The notes under the pieces were generated by a model. That model made no database searches. It was not told the DNA's origin and saw only the letters and a program-made list of their open reading frames with translations. A DNA stretch of 64,000 bases, taken from Lachnospiraceae bacterium. GTDB lineage: Bacteria > Bacillota > Clostridia > Lachnospirales > Lachnospiraceae. Location: positions 48,131-112,130 of the forward strand of contig JAJQDT010000104.1 of the NCBI GenBank assembly GCA_021202075.1, given 5' to 3'. Shown here in pieces: positions 1-6,893 of this stretch (its first letter is position 1; each line of letters opens with the position of its first letter). A program made the translations under genes and the position numbers.

Positions 1-140
1 CTGCCCCCTCTTAAGTGCAAGCACGACGCGGGTCATACTTTTTGATTTTGCACGGCTCGTAGCTTTCGCGAGTATCGCCCTTCGCGAAGCGAATCTTCAT
101 GGGCGATACGACCTGCCGACGAACGAAGTGAGGGGGCATT
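1..140. repeat. Intergenic nested inverted repeat
   Basis: The stretch has nested dyad symmetry. TGCCCCCTC at 2-10 pairs with GAGGGGGCA at 130-138, and GTATCGCCC at 72-80 pairs with GGGCGATAC at 101-109 around a small TTCGC/GCGAA hairpin at 81-93. No gene is visible on either strand. The architecture resembles the other palindromic intergenic elements of this window, although the primary sequence is only loosely similar. It lies just past the 3' end of the ABC-F gene, so it could also act as a transcript-end structure; there is no long T tract. Confidence 0.5.
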
Positions 141-145
141 TCTTC

Positions 146-1783
146 TTAGTTGTCCTCCGGTTTCCCCTCTGTCGTGTAGATCTGGCGTTTTCTGGCCATC
201 TCGTCGTTTTCAAGGTATTCGTCGTAGGTGGTGATCTTGTCAATCAGCTTTCCATTCGGAAGGATTTCCATGATCCGGTTCGCGGTGGTCTGCACGATCT
301 GGTGATCGCGCGAGGAGAAGAGGATGACGCCCGGGAATTTGATCATGCCGTTGTTGAGGGCAGTGATGGACTCCATGTCCAGATGGTTGGTCGGCTCATC
401 GAATATCAGGACGTTCGAGCCAGATATCATCATCTTGGAGAGCATGCATCGGACGCGCTCCCCGCCGGAGAGCACCTTCATCTTCTTCACACCGTCTTCC
501 CCGGCGAAGAGCATCCGGCCGAGGAAACCGCGCACGTAGGTGGCGTCCTTGATCTCGGAGTAGCCGGTCAGCCAGTCTGTGATCGTCAGGTCATTGTCAA
601 ACTCTTTTGAACTGTCCTTTGGGAAATAGGACTGCGTGGTGGTCACACCCCATTTATAATGTCCCTCATCAGGTTCCATCTCGCCGGTCAGAATCTGGAA
701 GAAGGTCGTCTTGGCGAGCTCGTTGCTTCCGACAAAAGCAACCTTGTCGTCATGGCCGAGCGTGAAGGTCAGGCTGTCAAGCACCTTCACGCCGTCGATG
801 GTCTTGGAAAGATTTTCCACCATGAGCACCTCGTTGCCAATCTCGCGGTTCGGCCGAAAATCAATGTATGGGTATTTGCGGCTGGACGGCTTGATTTCAT
901 CGAGCTGAATCTTTTCCAGTGCGCGCTTTCTGGAAGTCGCCTGTTTGGACTTGGACGCATTTGCGGAGAAGCGGGAGATGAACTCCTGCAGCTCTTTGAT
1001 TTTCTCTTCTTTTTTACGGTTGGCTTCCTTCATCTGCCGGATCAGAAGCTGACTGGATTCATACCAGAAATCATAATTTCCGGCATAGAGCTGAATCTTG
1101 CCGTAGTCGATATCCGCGATCTGTGTGCAGACCTTATTCAGAAAATAGCGGTCATGGGAGACCACGATAACGGTATTGTCAAAATTAATCAGGAACTCCT
1201 CGAGCCAGCTGATGGCGTCCAGGTCGAGGTGGTTCGTTGGCTCGTCGAGAAGGAGGATGTCCGGGTTGCCGAACAGGGCCCGGGCAAGAAGCACCTTGAC
1301 TTTTTCGCTGCCGTTCAGGTCCTTCATGAGAGTGTAGTGCAGCTCTGTGTCGATGCCGAGCCCGTTCAGAAGCGTCGCTGCGTCGGATTCGGCCTCCCAG
1401 CCGTTCATCTCCGCGAATTCACCCTCCAGCTCGCTGGCGCGGATGCCATCCTCGTCGGAGAAATCCTCCTTCGCGTAAATTGCGTCCTTTTCATTCATAA
1501 TGTCATAGAGCCGCTGGTTTCCCATGATGACAGTATCCAGAACCGGGAATTCGTCATATTTAAAATGATCCTGCTCCAGCACGGAGAGCCGCTGCCCGGG
1601 CGTCATTGCGACGTCGCCCTTCGTGGTTTCCAGCTGTCCGGAAAGAATCTTCAGGAACGTGGACTTGCCTGCTCCGTTTGCGCCAATCAGGCCGTAGCAG
1701 TTGCCTTCGGTAAATTTGATGTTGACATCCTCAAACAGAGCCTTTTTTCCGATTCTGAGAGTCACATTATTTGCACTGATCAT
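146..1783 (-). CDS. ABC-F family ATPase (YkpA/YbiT-like)
   Basis: Soluble protein of 545 residues with two ABC ATPase domains in tandem and no membrane segments, the ABC-F arrangement. Members bind the ribosome near the E site and act on translation. Domain 1 has the Walker A motif GANGAGKST near residues 34-42 and the Walker B plus H-loop motif LLLDEPTNHLD. A basic linker around residues 240-300 follows, then domain 2 with LSGGERVR and a second DEPTNHLD. Two motifs depart from consensus: the first signature reads LNGSEKV instead of LSGGQ, and the second Walker A reads GSNELAKTT, with Ala before the Lys. As far as I recall, such changes are typical of the YkpA branch rather than signs of decay. 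It starts at ATG 1783 and is transcribed away from the next gene. Assignment to a resistance-type ABC-F is not supported. Confidence 0.9.
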   Translation of the reverse strand: MISANNVTLRIGKKALFEDVNIKFTEGNCYGLIGANGAGKSTFLKILSGQLETTKGDVAMTPGQRLSVLEQDHFKYDEFPVLDTVIMGNQRLYDIMNEKDAIYAKEDFSDEDGIRASELEGEFAEMNGWEAESDAATLLNGLGIDTELHYTLMKDLNGSEKVKVLLARALFGNPDILLLDEPTNHLDLDAISWLEEFLINFDNTVIVVSHDRYFLNKVCTQIADIDYGKIQLYAGNYDFWYESSQLLIRQMKEANRKKEEKIKELQEFISRFSANASKSKQATSRKRALEKIQLDEIKPSSRKYPYIDFRPNREIGNEVLMVENLSKTIDGVKVLDSLTFTLGHDDKVAFVGSNELAKTTFFQILTGEMEPDEGHYKWGVTTTQSYFPKDSSKEFDNDLTITDWLTGYSEIKDATYVRGFLGRMLFAGEDGVKKMKVLSGGERVRCMLSKMMISGSNVLIFDEPTNHLDMESITALNNGMIKFPGVILFSSRDHQIVQTTANRIMEILPNGKLIDKITTYDEYLENDEMARKRQIYTTEGKPEDN

Positions 1784-2093
1784 TGAATAACCCCTTTAAT
1801 CTTGATGATAGTTTTGATCCTGTGTTTTTAGCGGATAAATCTGTGTTTACGGATACACGCTATTATTTTACCGAAACAGGAAGAAAATGCAAGCATTTTT
1901 ATGATATTTCCGGTATTCTTTTTGAAACGAATATTGTTTGGACAATTCTGGCAGTGCAGTCGTCCGGCTTTAGTGTGGCGGCAGCGTTTTCTTATGGAGC
2001 CGGAGACGCCTCTAAAGTGGAGAAAGGCAATGATTTCAAAACAGAAGCGGATCCTTCGGCACGGTAAATAATAATACAGCGTACAATTAATTG

Positions 2094-2122
2094 TTGAAAA
2101 TCACAGGAATTTGCATTATACT
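2094..2122 (+). promoter_or_regulatory. Sigma-A type promoter for the GT-C-like gene
   Basis: TTGAAA at 2094-2099 and TATACT at 2117-2122 are separated by exactly 17 bases, so transcription should begin near 2129. The leader of about 70 bases ends in an AAAGGAG ribosome site before ATG 2198. The rest of the 1784-2197 gap contains only a weak 94-codon open frame without a ribosome site. Confidence 0.75.
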
Positions 2123-2197
2123 TTTCCCATCATTATATGTTTTGTTTCTGAACGAATTTGGTATGGTGAGAAGGGAAGAGACCGAAAGGAGTAAAAA

Positions 2198-4459
2198 ATG
2201 AAATCAAACCGGCGTACTGAAAAATTTGTGATGGTTTGTTATCGTGCACTCTTATGTGTGATGTTTTTTTGCTGTGTGCTCATTATGACAGGTACCATTT
2301 CGACTGCCTATAATAATGTATTTGAAGAGCTATTGTCATCCAGTTTACGTATTGTACTGCCGATTTTGCTGGCGAGCATGATCTGTATTTTTCTTATTTT
2401 GTTTTACAGGTGGTTGGACGGTCTCAGGAAAAGTCAGTTAATTGTTTGTTCTGTAATTTTGTTTTTTATCATGGCAGGTGCTTTTACTGTTGTTTTAACA
2501 AATTTTAGTACAGTGCCTAATACAGATGCCATGAAGGTGCAGGATTTTTCAGAGTATTTGGCTGCGACTGGAGAAACGAAAGTTATATCTGGTATGCCTT
2601 GGAGCAGCTACTATCAATATGTATCCAACAATTATTTTATTACGATTCTATATGTTTGGTTCTTTCGTTTCCTCAAGATTGCAGGGATTGATTCTGTGAA
2701 CCGGTCATTACAAATCATGGCTGTATTAGGCATTATGCTTTCGTCATTGTTTATGTATATGATTGGAATAAGGATCGGGGGAATTTGCAAGGCTGTAAAG
2801 ATTTTAACACTGTGTGTGATGAATCCGTTGTATTATCTTCTGGTTCTCTGGACTTACACGAATGTATATAGTATCCCATTTACAATAGCGGTTGTTTATT
2901 TTGGTATTTGTGTATATCAGGAGGAACGATCATTCTACAGGCTTGTATATTGTTCTTTTTCCGTATTGTGCGCTGTGGTTGGATTATCTATTCGTGGAAC
3001 GGCGGCTTTTCCATTGATTGCTCTTGTTATCAGTGCATTTCTCTGGATGTTAAAAAAGAAAAAAAGAAATGTGGTTTTTTTACAGTACCTTTTTGTGGGA
3101 ATTCTTGTGGGCGGAATTGCATATGCCGGTATTTCCGGACTTGAAAACAGTTATTTTTCGGAACTTTCTGGTTCGAATTATCCTGCAACGCATTATTTGA
3201 TGCTGGGTTCTCACAAGGAAGGAAAAGTAAACAGTGCAGATGTAGCTTTGAGTAAATCGTATGATACAACAGAAGAAATCAGGGAAGTGACACTTCAAAA
3301 AATCATTGAAAATTATAAGTCGTTTGGCCTGACAGAATATATAGATTTTCTTTATCGTAAACTGGTTACATCGTGGTGTTATGGAGATGGAGGAGACCTT
3401 CTAAAAAAAATAGGGCAGGATACAAAGCAGACAAAGTTGTATTCCTGGATTTTGGGGGATCGATCTGATGTTTATCAGTTATACGCTTATGCATTTCGAA
3501 GTGCTAACATTTTTTTAATGCTTATTGCACTGGCCGATATGCTTGGAAAGAGAGATAGGAACCCATATCAGTTTCTCTTTTTGTTGACGTTTTTCGGGGG
3601 AATATTGTTTCATTGTTTTTGGGAGGTAAAGGCTACTTATCAAATGCCTTTTGTATATTTTATGCTTTTGATTGGCACAGATGGTGGCAACATCCTTGCA
3701 AAGAATTTGGGTGGGATTAGATTAAGCGCTCCAAAAAGAAAAAGCAGTCTTCCCATTTATTCGTTTTTGGCGTGTATTCTCGTTTTCTGCATTTCTTCGT
3801 ATCATACTATGGTATATACCAGGGTAACTTTGCATGATTGGTCTGTGTGCAATATATCTACCAAAACTTCGAATCGGGTTTCGCCTGAAGAAGGGGTTTC
3901 TACTATTACACAAGAGTTTTATACATCGAAGTCGTTTAATCGTATTGTTATCCTGGCAGAAGTGGATGAAGAAGCGGAAGACTCAGCAGGCAGCTATCTG
4001 TTGAGTTTACTGGGAGAGGATGGGCAAACTATCTTTGAAACAGTGCTTTATGCGGCTGATATCCCTTCAAACGGTGAAATTGTTGTTGATACTGGAGAAA
4101 TCTGTCCTGATGGACGTGAAAAATACACAATCCGGCTGGAAAATTTGCAGGAAAGCAGTGAGACAATGTACTTCTTGAAATTTAATAATACTACCATGGA
4201 TATATACGAAGGGGCACTTACTGTTAATGATGAGGAATGGAATTATGATCTGTATCTGCGTGTCTATAGAGAATATCAGTCTATGTGGTGCTCAAAAAAG
4301 GTCGGTTTGCTTATTAACGGCGGCATATTTGCGGGAGCAGTGCTGCTTTGCCTGTGGATGCAATTAAGCTTAGATGGCAGGAAAATGAAACCTGGGCAGG
4401 GCATATCCCATGCAAAGCATGGGATGCCCACGCCCCGCAATCGGAGATTGGGGGCATAA
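2198..4459 (+). CDS. Large polytopic membrane protein, GT-C glycosyltransferase-like
   Basis: Protein of 753 residues with about 11-12 predicted membrane segments, an extracytoplasmic domain near residues 535-700 and a last membrane segment near 705-725. The first loop carries the acidic pair NTDAMKVQDF near residue 108, where GT-C enzymes (PMT/ArnT-like) place their catalytic acid. It may move a lipid-linked sugar to an envelope acceptor; this is inferred from topology only. Start ATG 2198 follows AAAGGAG and a good promoter. The last 20 or so residues (from about GQGISHAKHGM to the stop) are encoded by a dispersed palindromic repeat that has replaced the original end of the gene. The neighbours (phosphoglycerol transferase, GT2) also fit an envelope role. 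An O-antigen polymerase-like function cannot be excluded. Confidence 0.6.
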   Translation: MKSNRRTEKFVMVCYRALLCVMFFCCVLIMTGTISTAYNNVFEELLSSSLRIVLPILLASMICIFLILFYRWLDGLRKSQLIVCSVILFFIMAGAFTVVLTNFSTVPNTDAMKVQDFSEYLAATGETKVISGMPWSSYYQYVSNNYFITILYVWFFRFLKIAGIDSVNRSLQIMAVLGIMLSSLFMYMIGIRIGGICKAVKILTLCVMNPLYYLLVLWTYTNVYSIPFTIAVVYFGICVYQEERSFYRLVYCSFSVLCAVVGLSIRGTAAFPLIALVISAFLWMLKKKKRNVVFLQYLFVGILVGGIAYAGISGLENSYFSELSGSNYPATHYLMLGSHKEGKVNSADVALSKSYDTTEEIREVTLQKIIENYKSFGLTEYIDFLYRKLVTSWCYGDGGDLLKKIGQDTKQTKLYSWILGDRSDVYQLYAYAFRSANIFLMLIALADMLGKRDRNPYQFLFLLTFFGGILFHCFWEVKATYQMPFVYFMLLIGTDGGNILAKNLGGIRLSAPKRKSSLPIYSFLACILVFCISSYHTMVYTRVTLHDWSVCNISTKTSNRVSPEEGVSTITQEFYTSKSFNRIVILAEVDEEAEDSAGSYLLSLLGEDGQTIFETVLYAADIPSNGEIVVDTGEICPDGREKYTIRLENLQESSETMYFLKFNNTTMDIYEGALTVNDEEWNYDLYLRVYREYQSMWCSKKVGLLINGGIFAGAVLLCLWMQLSLDGRKMKPGQGISHAKHGMPTPRNRRLGA

Positions 4460-4512
4460 CCCGGCGAGGGGGGATTTTTGCGGCTAAAGTCGCACCCGGC
4501 TCGCGAAGCGGA
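4403..4512 (+). repeat. Dispersed palindromic repeat overlapping a gene end
   Basis: A perfect 8-bp stem TCCCATGC/GCATGGGA lies at 4406-4424. It is followed by CACGCCCCGCAATCGGAGATTGGGG and then GGCATAACCCGGCGAGGG. The same modules occur, in other order, at 25840-25950 and partly at 14811-14852. The first 57 bases are translated as the C-terminus of the upstream membrane protein, and the TAA in GGCATAAC is its stop codon. Confidence 0.8.
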
Positions 4513-4573
4513 CAGGGAAAGAGGACTTCCTGCCCGATTGAACACGGCGGGAGAGAAGGAAATTTTCGGCCTC

Positions 4574-6196
4574 TCAGTCATCACTGGTATTTTCTGAGGA
4601 AGGATACAGGAGCTTCTGGTTATAGAAAGTAGACTTTTTGTTTAACTCTGCAAATAGATATTCATTCCCATATTCTTCTGAAAGAGTCTCTGTGCCTGAG
4701 AAAAGATTCGTTCCAAGTGCAAGCCGGTCGCCTTCAATTTTTACTCCGAGACTTGCCAGTGCGGTAGGGAAGAAGTCCAGAGTGGTGAAGCTGCGGTTCT
4801 TAACGGCGTCCGTGTCGGCAACCGAGGAATCTACGTTTATGAAGACGTTGTAAACCTTGCGGATGGTTTCACCGTTGTGCTTGTCATATGTATATTCCCC
4901 GTAGAAATCGGTATCCATGCTGCAATGGTCGCCCGTGATGATGATCGTCGTGTTTTCGTAGAAATCCTGTTCCTGTATCCAGCTTACAAACTCATAGACC
5001 TGTGAAGACGCGCATGCCCATACGTTTGCGTACTGATCATCGTAGGTATCTTGGCAGAGTTCACAGACATAGCCATCCTGATGATGAGTATCGACGGTAA
5101 TCATGGAAAAATTGAAGGGCTCATCATTTTCCGCAATTTCAAGCAGCTTTTCTTTTGCAAACGCATAGAGCTTTTCGTCTTCGAAGCCCCACCATACCTT
5201 GTAGTTCTCATCAATTTTGCCATCGGTGATGGCTCTTTTATAGTCGTAGATATCATAATTCCCGTGCTGTGTAAAATAGCTGGTACGTCCGCCAAAATTG
5301 AAATTGGAACCGGCCATAAAATAATTTGTATATCCATTTTCTTCCAGAATATCACCCAGTGTGGTTGCTCCAGGGAGAAAATAATCATAGTTTTTCATGG
5401 TATTGTCGATATTCTTTGCAGAGTAGCCGTAAAGCTTTAGCGGGAGCCCGGCTGTCTGAGCGACCAGACCGGCAATTGTCCATCCGCAGGCCGGGGCAAC
5501 AGAAGCTCCTTCAATCAAATCTGATTGAGAAAAACTGATATATGTATTTGCAAGCTCTGTCATCTCCGGTATGTAGTTTACATCAAAAAGTCCTCCGGAT
5601 TCTGTATCCTGTGCGGAGGATTCCGCGGATTCCATGTAGATCCAGATCAGATTCCGCTTTTCGGAAGGAAATTCGATGCTGACACTGTTTGGGTCGGTGT
5701 AGACTTCCTCTATAAAGGCAGAACGGTGAATCTGGTTATTGACAAAGGAATAAAGGCCGAATGCATTGTTGGCAATCAAAACAACTGCAACAAAGCCGGC
5801 AACAGTGCCGACTGAAAAAAAACCGGCATGGAACCGTGGGGGGAACAGCTGAATGGTCTTTTCTTTTTTGGGTGTGCGGATAATCAGACGATAGAGAAAC
5901 CTTCCGGGAAAATGAAAAAGAAGGACAAACAGCAGGAATATGACAAGTGCCGGCAGAAGCGCGGTTGTAAGATAGCTGTTGATAAAAGCAGAAGAGGTGC
6001 CTTCCAGAGACATACTAAGCGTAAAGACAATCTCATCCATGCCGATATTGCCATAATTTGATATACCCCATTGCACACTGAAAAAAAGTAATAGAACCAA
6101 AAAGATTAGGAGATAGATTACGGTATGCAGGATTCCTTCTAATCGTTTATTCCATTTATTCCGTTTATTAACTGATTTGATTTTTTCTTTTCGCAT
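4574..6196 (-). CDS. LtaS/MdoB-like membrane phosphoglycerol transferase (sulfatase fold)
   Basis: The protein has three N-terminal membrane segments (about residues 22-42, 75-95 and 120-143), followed by an extracellular alkaline-phosphatase/sulfatase-type domain. Metal and catalytic residues of the LtaS/MdoB group are visible: the Glu in IYMESAESS, the nucleophile Thr in ACGWTIAG, the His pair in VDTHHQDG, and TGDHCSMD near the C-terminus. Family members move glycerol phosphate from phosphatidylglycerol to a polymer or glycan. At about 540 residues it is shorter than five-helix LtaS, which points to a decorating transferase rather than the main lipoteichoic acid synthase. I chose ATG 6196 because AAGGA lies 8 bases upstream; the ATG at 6205 would start immediately after AAGG. 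It follows a small membrane-protein gene in the same transcript. Confidence 0.85.
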   Translation of the reverse strand: MRKEKIKSVNKRNKWNKRLEGILHTVIYLLIFLVLLLFFSVQWGISNYGNIGMDEIVFTLSMSLEGTSSAFINSYLTTALLPALVIFLLFVLLFHFPGRFLYRLIIRTPKKEKTIQLFPPRFHAGFFSVGTVAGFVAVVLIANNAFGLYSFVNNQIHRSAFIEEVYTDPNSVSIEFPSEKRNLIWIYMESAESSAQDTESGGLFDVNYIPEMTELANTYISFSQSDLIEGASVAPACGWTIAGLVAQTAGLPLKLYGYSAKNIDNTMKNYDYFLPGATTLGDILEENGYTNYFMAGSNFNFGGRTSYFTQHGNYDIYDYKRAITDGKIDENYKVWWGFEDEKLYAFAKEKLLEIAENDEPFNFSMITVDTHHQDGYVCELCQDTYDDQYANVWACASSQVYEFVSWIQEQDFYENTTIIITGDHCSMDTDFYGEYTYDKHNGETIRKVYNVFINVDSSVADTDAVKNRSFTTLDFFPTALASLGVKIEGDRLALGTNLFSGTETLSEEYGNEYLFAELNKKSTFYNQKLLYPSSENTSDD

Positions 6197-6207
6197 TGCC
6201 ATCATCC

Positions 6208-6732
6208 TTATTTTGTAAATACATCGGTGTTTGCAGCTGCACCTGATCCTGTGTCAATACAGGTACCCGTACCGGTGCCAGTATTTGTTCTGATGCCGGT
6301 ATTCGTATTAGCATTTGTATCTGCGCCGAGTGGTTCACTTACTTTGGCAGCGGCATTGACATCGTGATAAACCGCTGCGTTTTTTTTATCCCTGGATTCT
6401 GTCTTATGCCTGTCTGCTCTGATGATTTGCAGTTCAAAATCCATCCGTTTTTCAATAGCAGCCAGAATAATACCAATAAGAACAGCAAGAATCATTGAGA
6501 CGAAAAAGGCGACGAATCCATAGCGAATGTCGCGGATCCCTTCACTGTTAATAACGAATTCCACCCGCCCGAACGGATAGAGCAGCAGAGTGGTGAGAGC
6601 GGCGTCAAGAACCGCATACGCAATCATCTCGACGAGGCCAGTGATCAGATCCGGCGCTGATTTATCAGAAAGCTTCCGGATGATCAGCCAGGTAATGGCT
6701 GCCGGTCCGAAGATGTATAAAAACTGAAACAT
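6208..6732 (-). CDS. Small membrane protein with low-complexity tail, unknown function
   Basis: Protein of 174 residues that I do not recognise. The first about 100 residues hold three hydrophobic segments (about 1-19, 31-53 and 72-93). The C-terminal 40 residues are a low-complexity run of Asn, Thr and Gly (NTNTGIRTNTGTGTGT). It is the first gene of a two-gene transcript with the phosphoglycerol transferase, whose reading frame begins 11 bases after its stop. This suggests an accessory or partner role in envelope polymer synthesis. GGAG precedes ATG 6732, and a near-perfect promoter lies upstream at 6796-6824. Confidence 0.65.
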   Translation of the reverse strand: MFQFLYIFGPAAITWLIIRKLSDKSAPDLITGLVEMIAYAVLDAALTTLLLYPFGRVEFVINSEGIRDIRYGFVAFFVSMILAVLIGIILAAIEKRMDFELQIIRADRHKTESRDKKNAAVYHDVNAAAKVSEPLGADTNANTNTGIRTNTGTGTGTCIDTGSGAAANTDVFTK

Positions 6733-6795
6733 AACAATGCTCTCCTTCCCTTACATACATATTTTTTACGTGGATATTACAAAAGCTTATGACAA

Positions 6796-6824
6796 AGTAT
6801 AGTCGGATATTGAAAACTTGTCAA
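6796..6824 (-). promoter_or_regulatory. Promoter for the 6732-4574 transcript
   Basis: On the minus strand TTGACA (6824-6819) and TATACT (6801-6796) are 17 bases apart, an essentially consensus sigma-A promoter. The first T of the -35 box lies at the end of the T run that ends the upstream gene's terminator. Confidence 0.85.
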
Positions 6825-6856
6825 TAAAAACACAGACCGCATTTTGGCGGCCTGTG
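6824..6856 (-). terminator. Rho-independent terminator after the arylsulfotransferase-like gene
   Basis: On the minus strand CACAGGCCGC, a short AAAA-containing loop and GCGGTCTGTG form a GC-rich hairpin at 6856-6831, directly followed by TTTTTATTGA. It ends the transcript arriving from 9647 about 40 bases after its stop codon. Confidence 0.85.
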
Positions 6857-6893
6857 CAGGTGTTGTCAGGAATTATGATAGCCTGGCTCTTTA

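Noticed and set aside
659..1786. Long plus-strand frame opposite the ABC-F gene
   Set aside because: It is the antisense shadow of a clear two-domain ATPase, with no ribosome site and no protein-like motifs.
1783..2067. 94-codon plus-strand frame beginning at the ABC-F start codon
   Set aside because: No ribosome site or promoter is possible in front of it without lying inside the ABC-F gene, and no family is recognisable.
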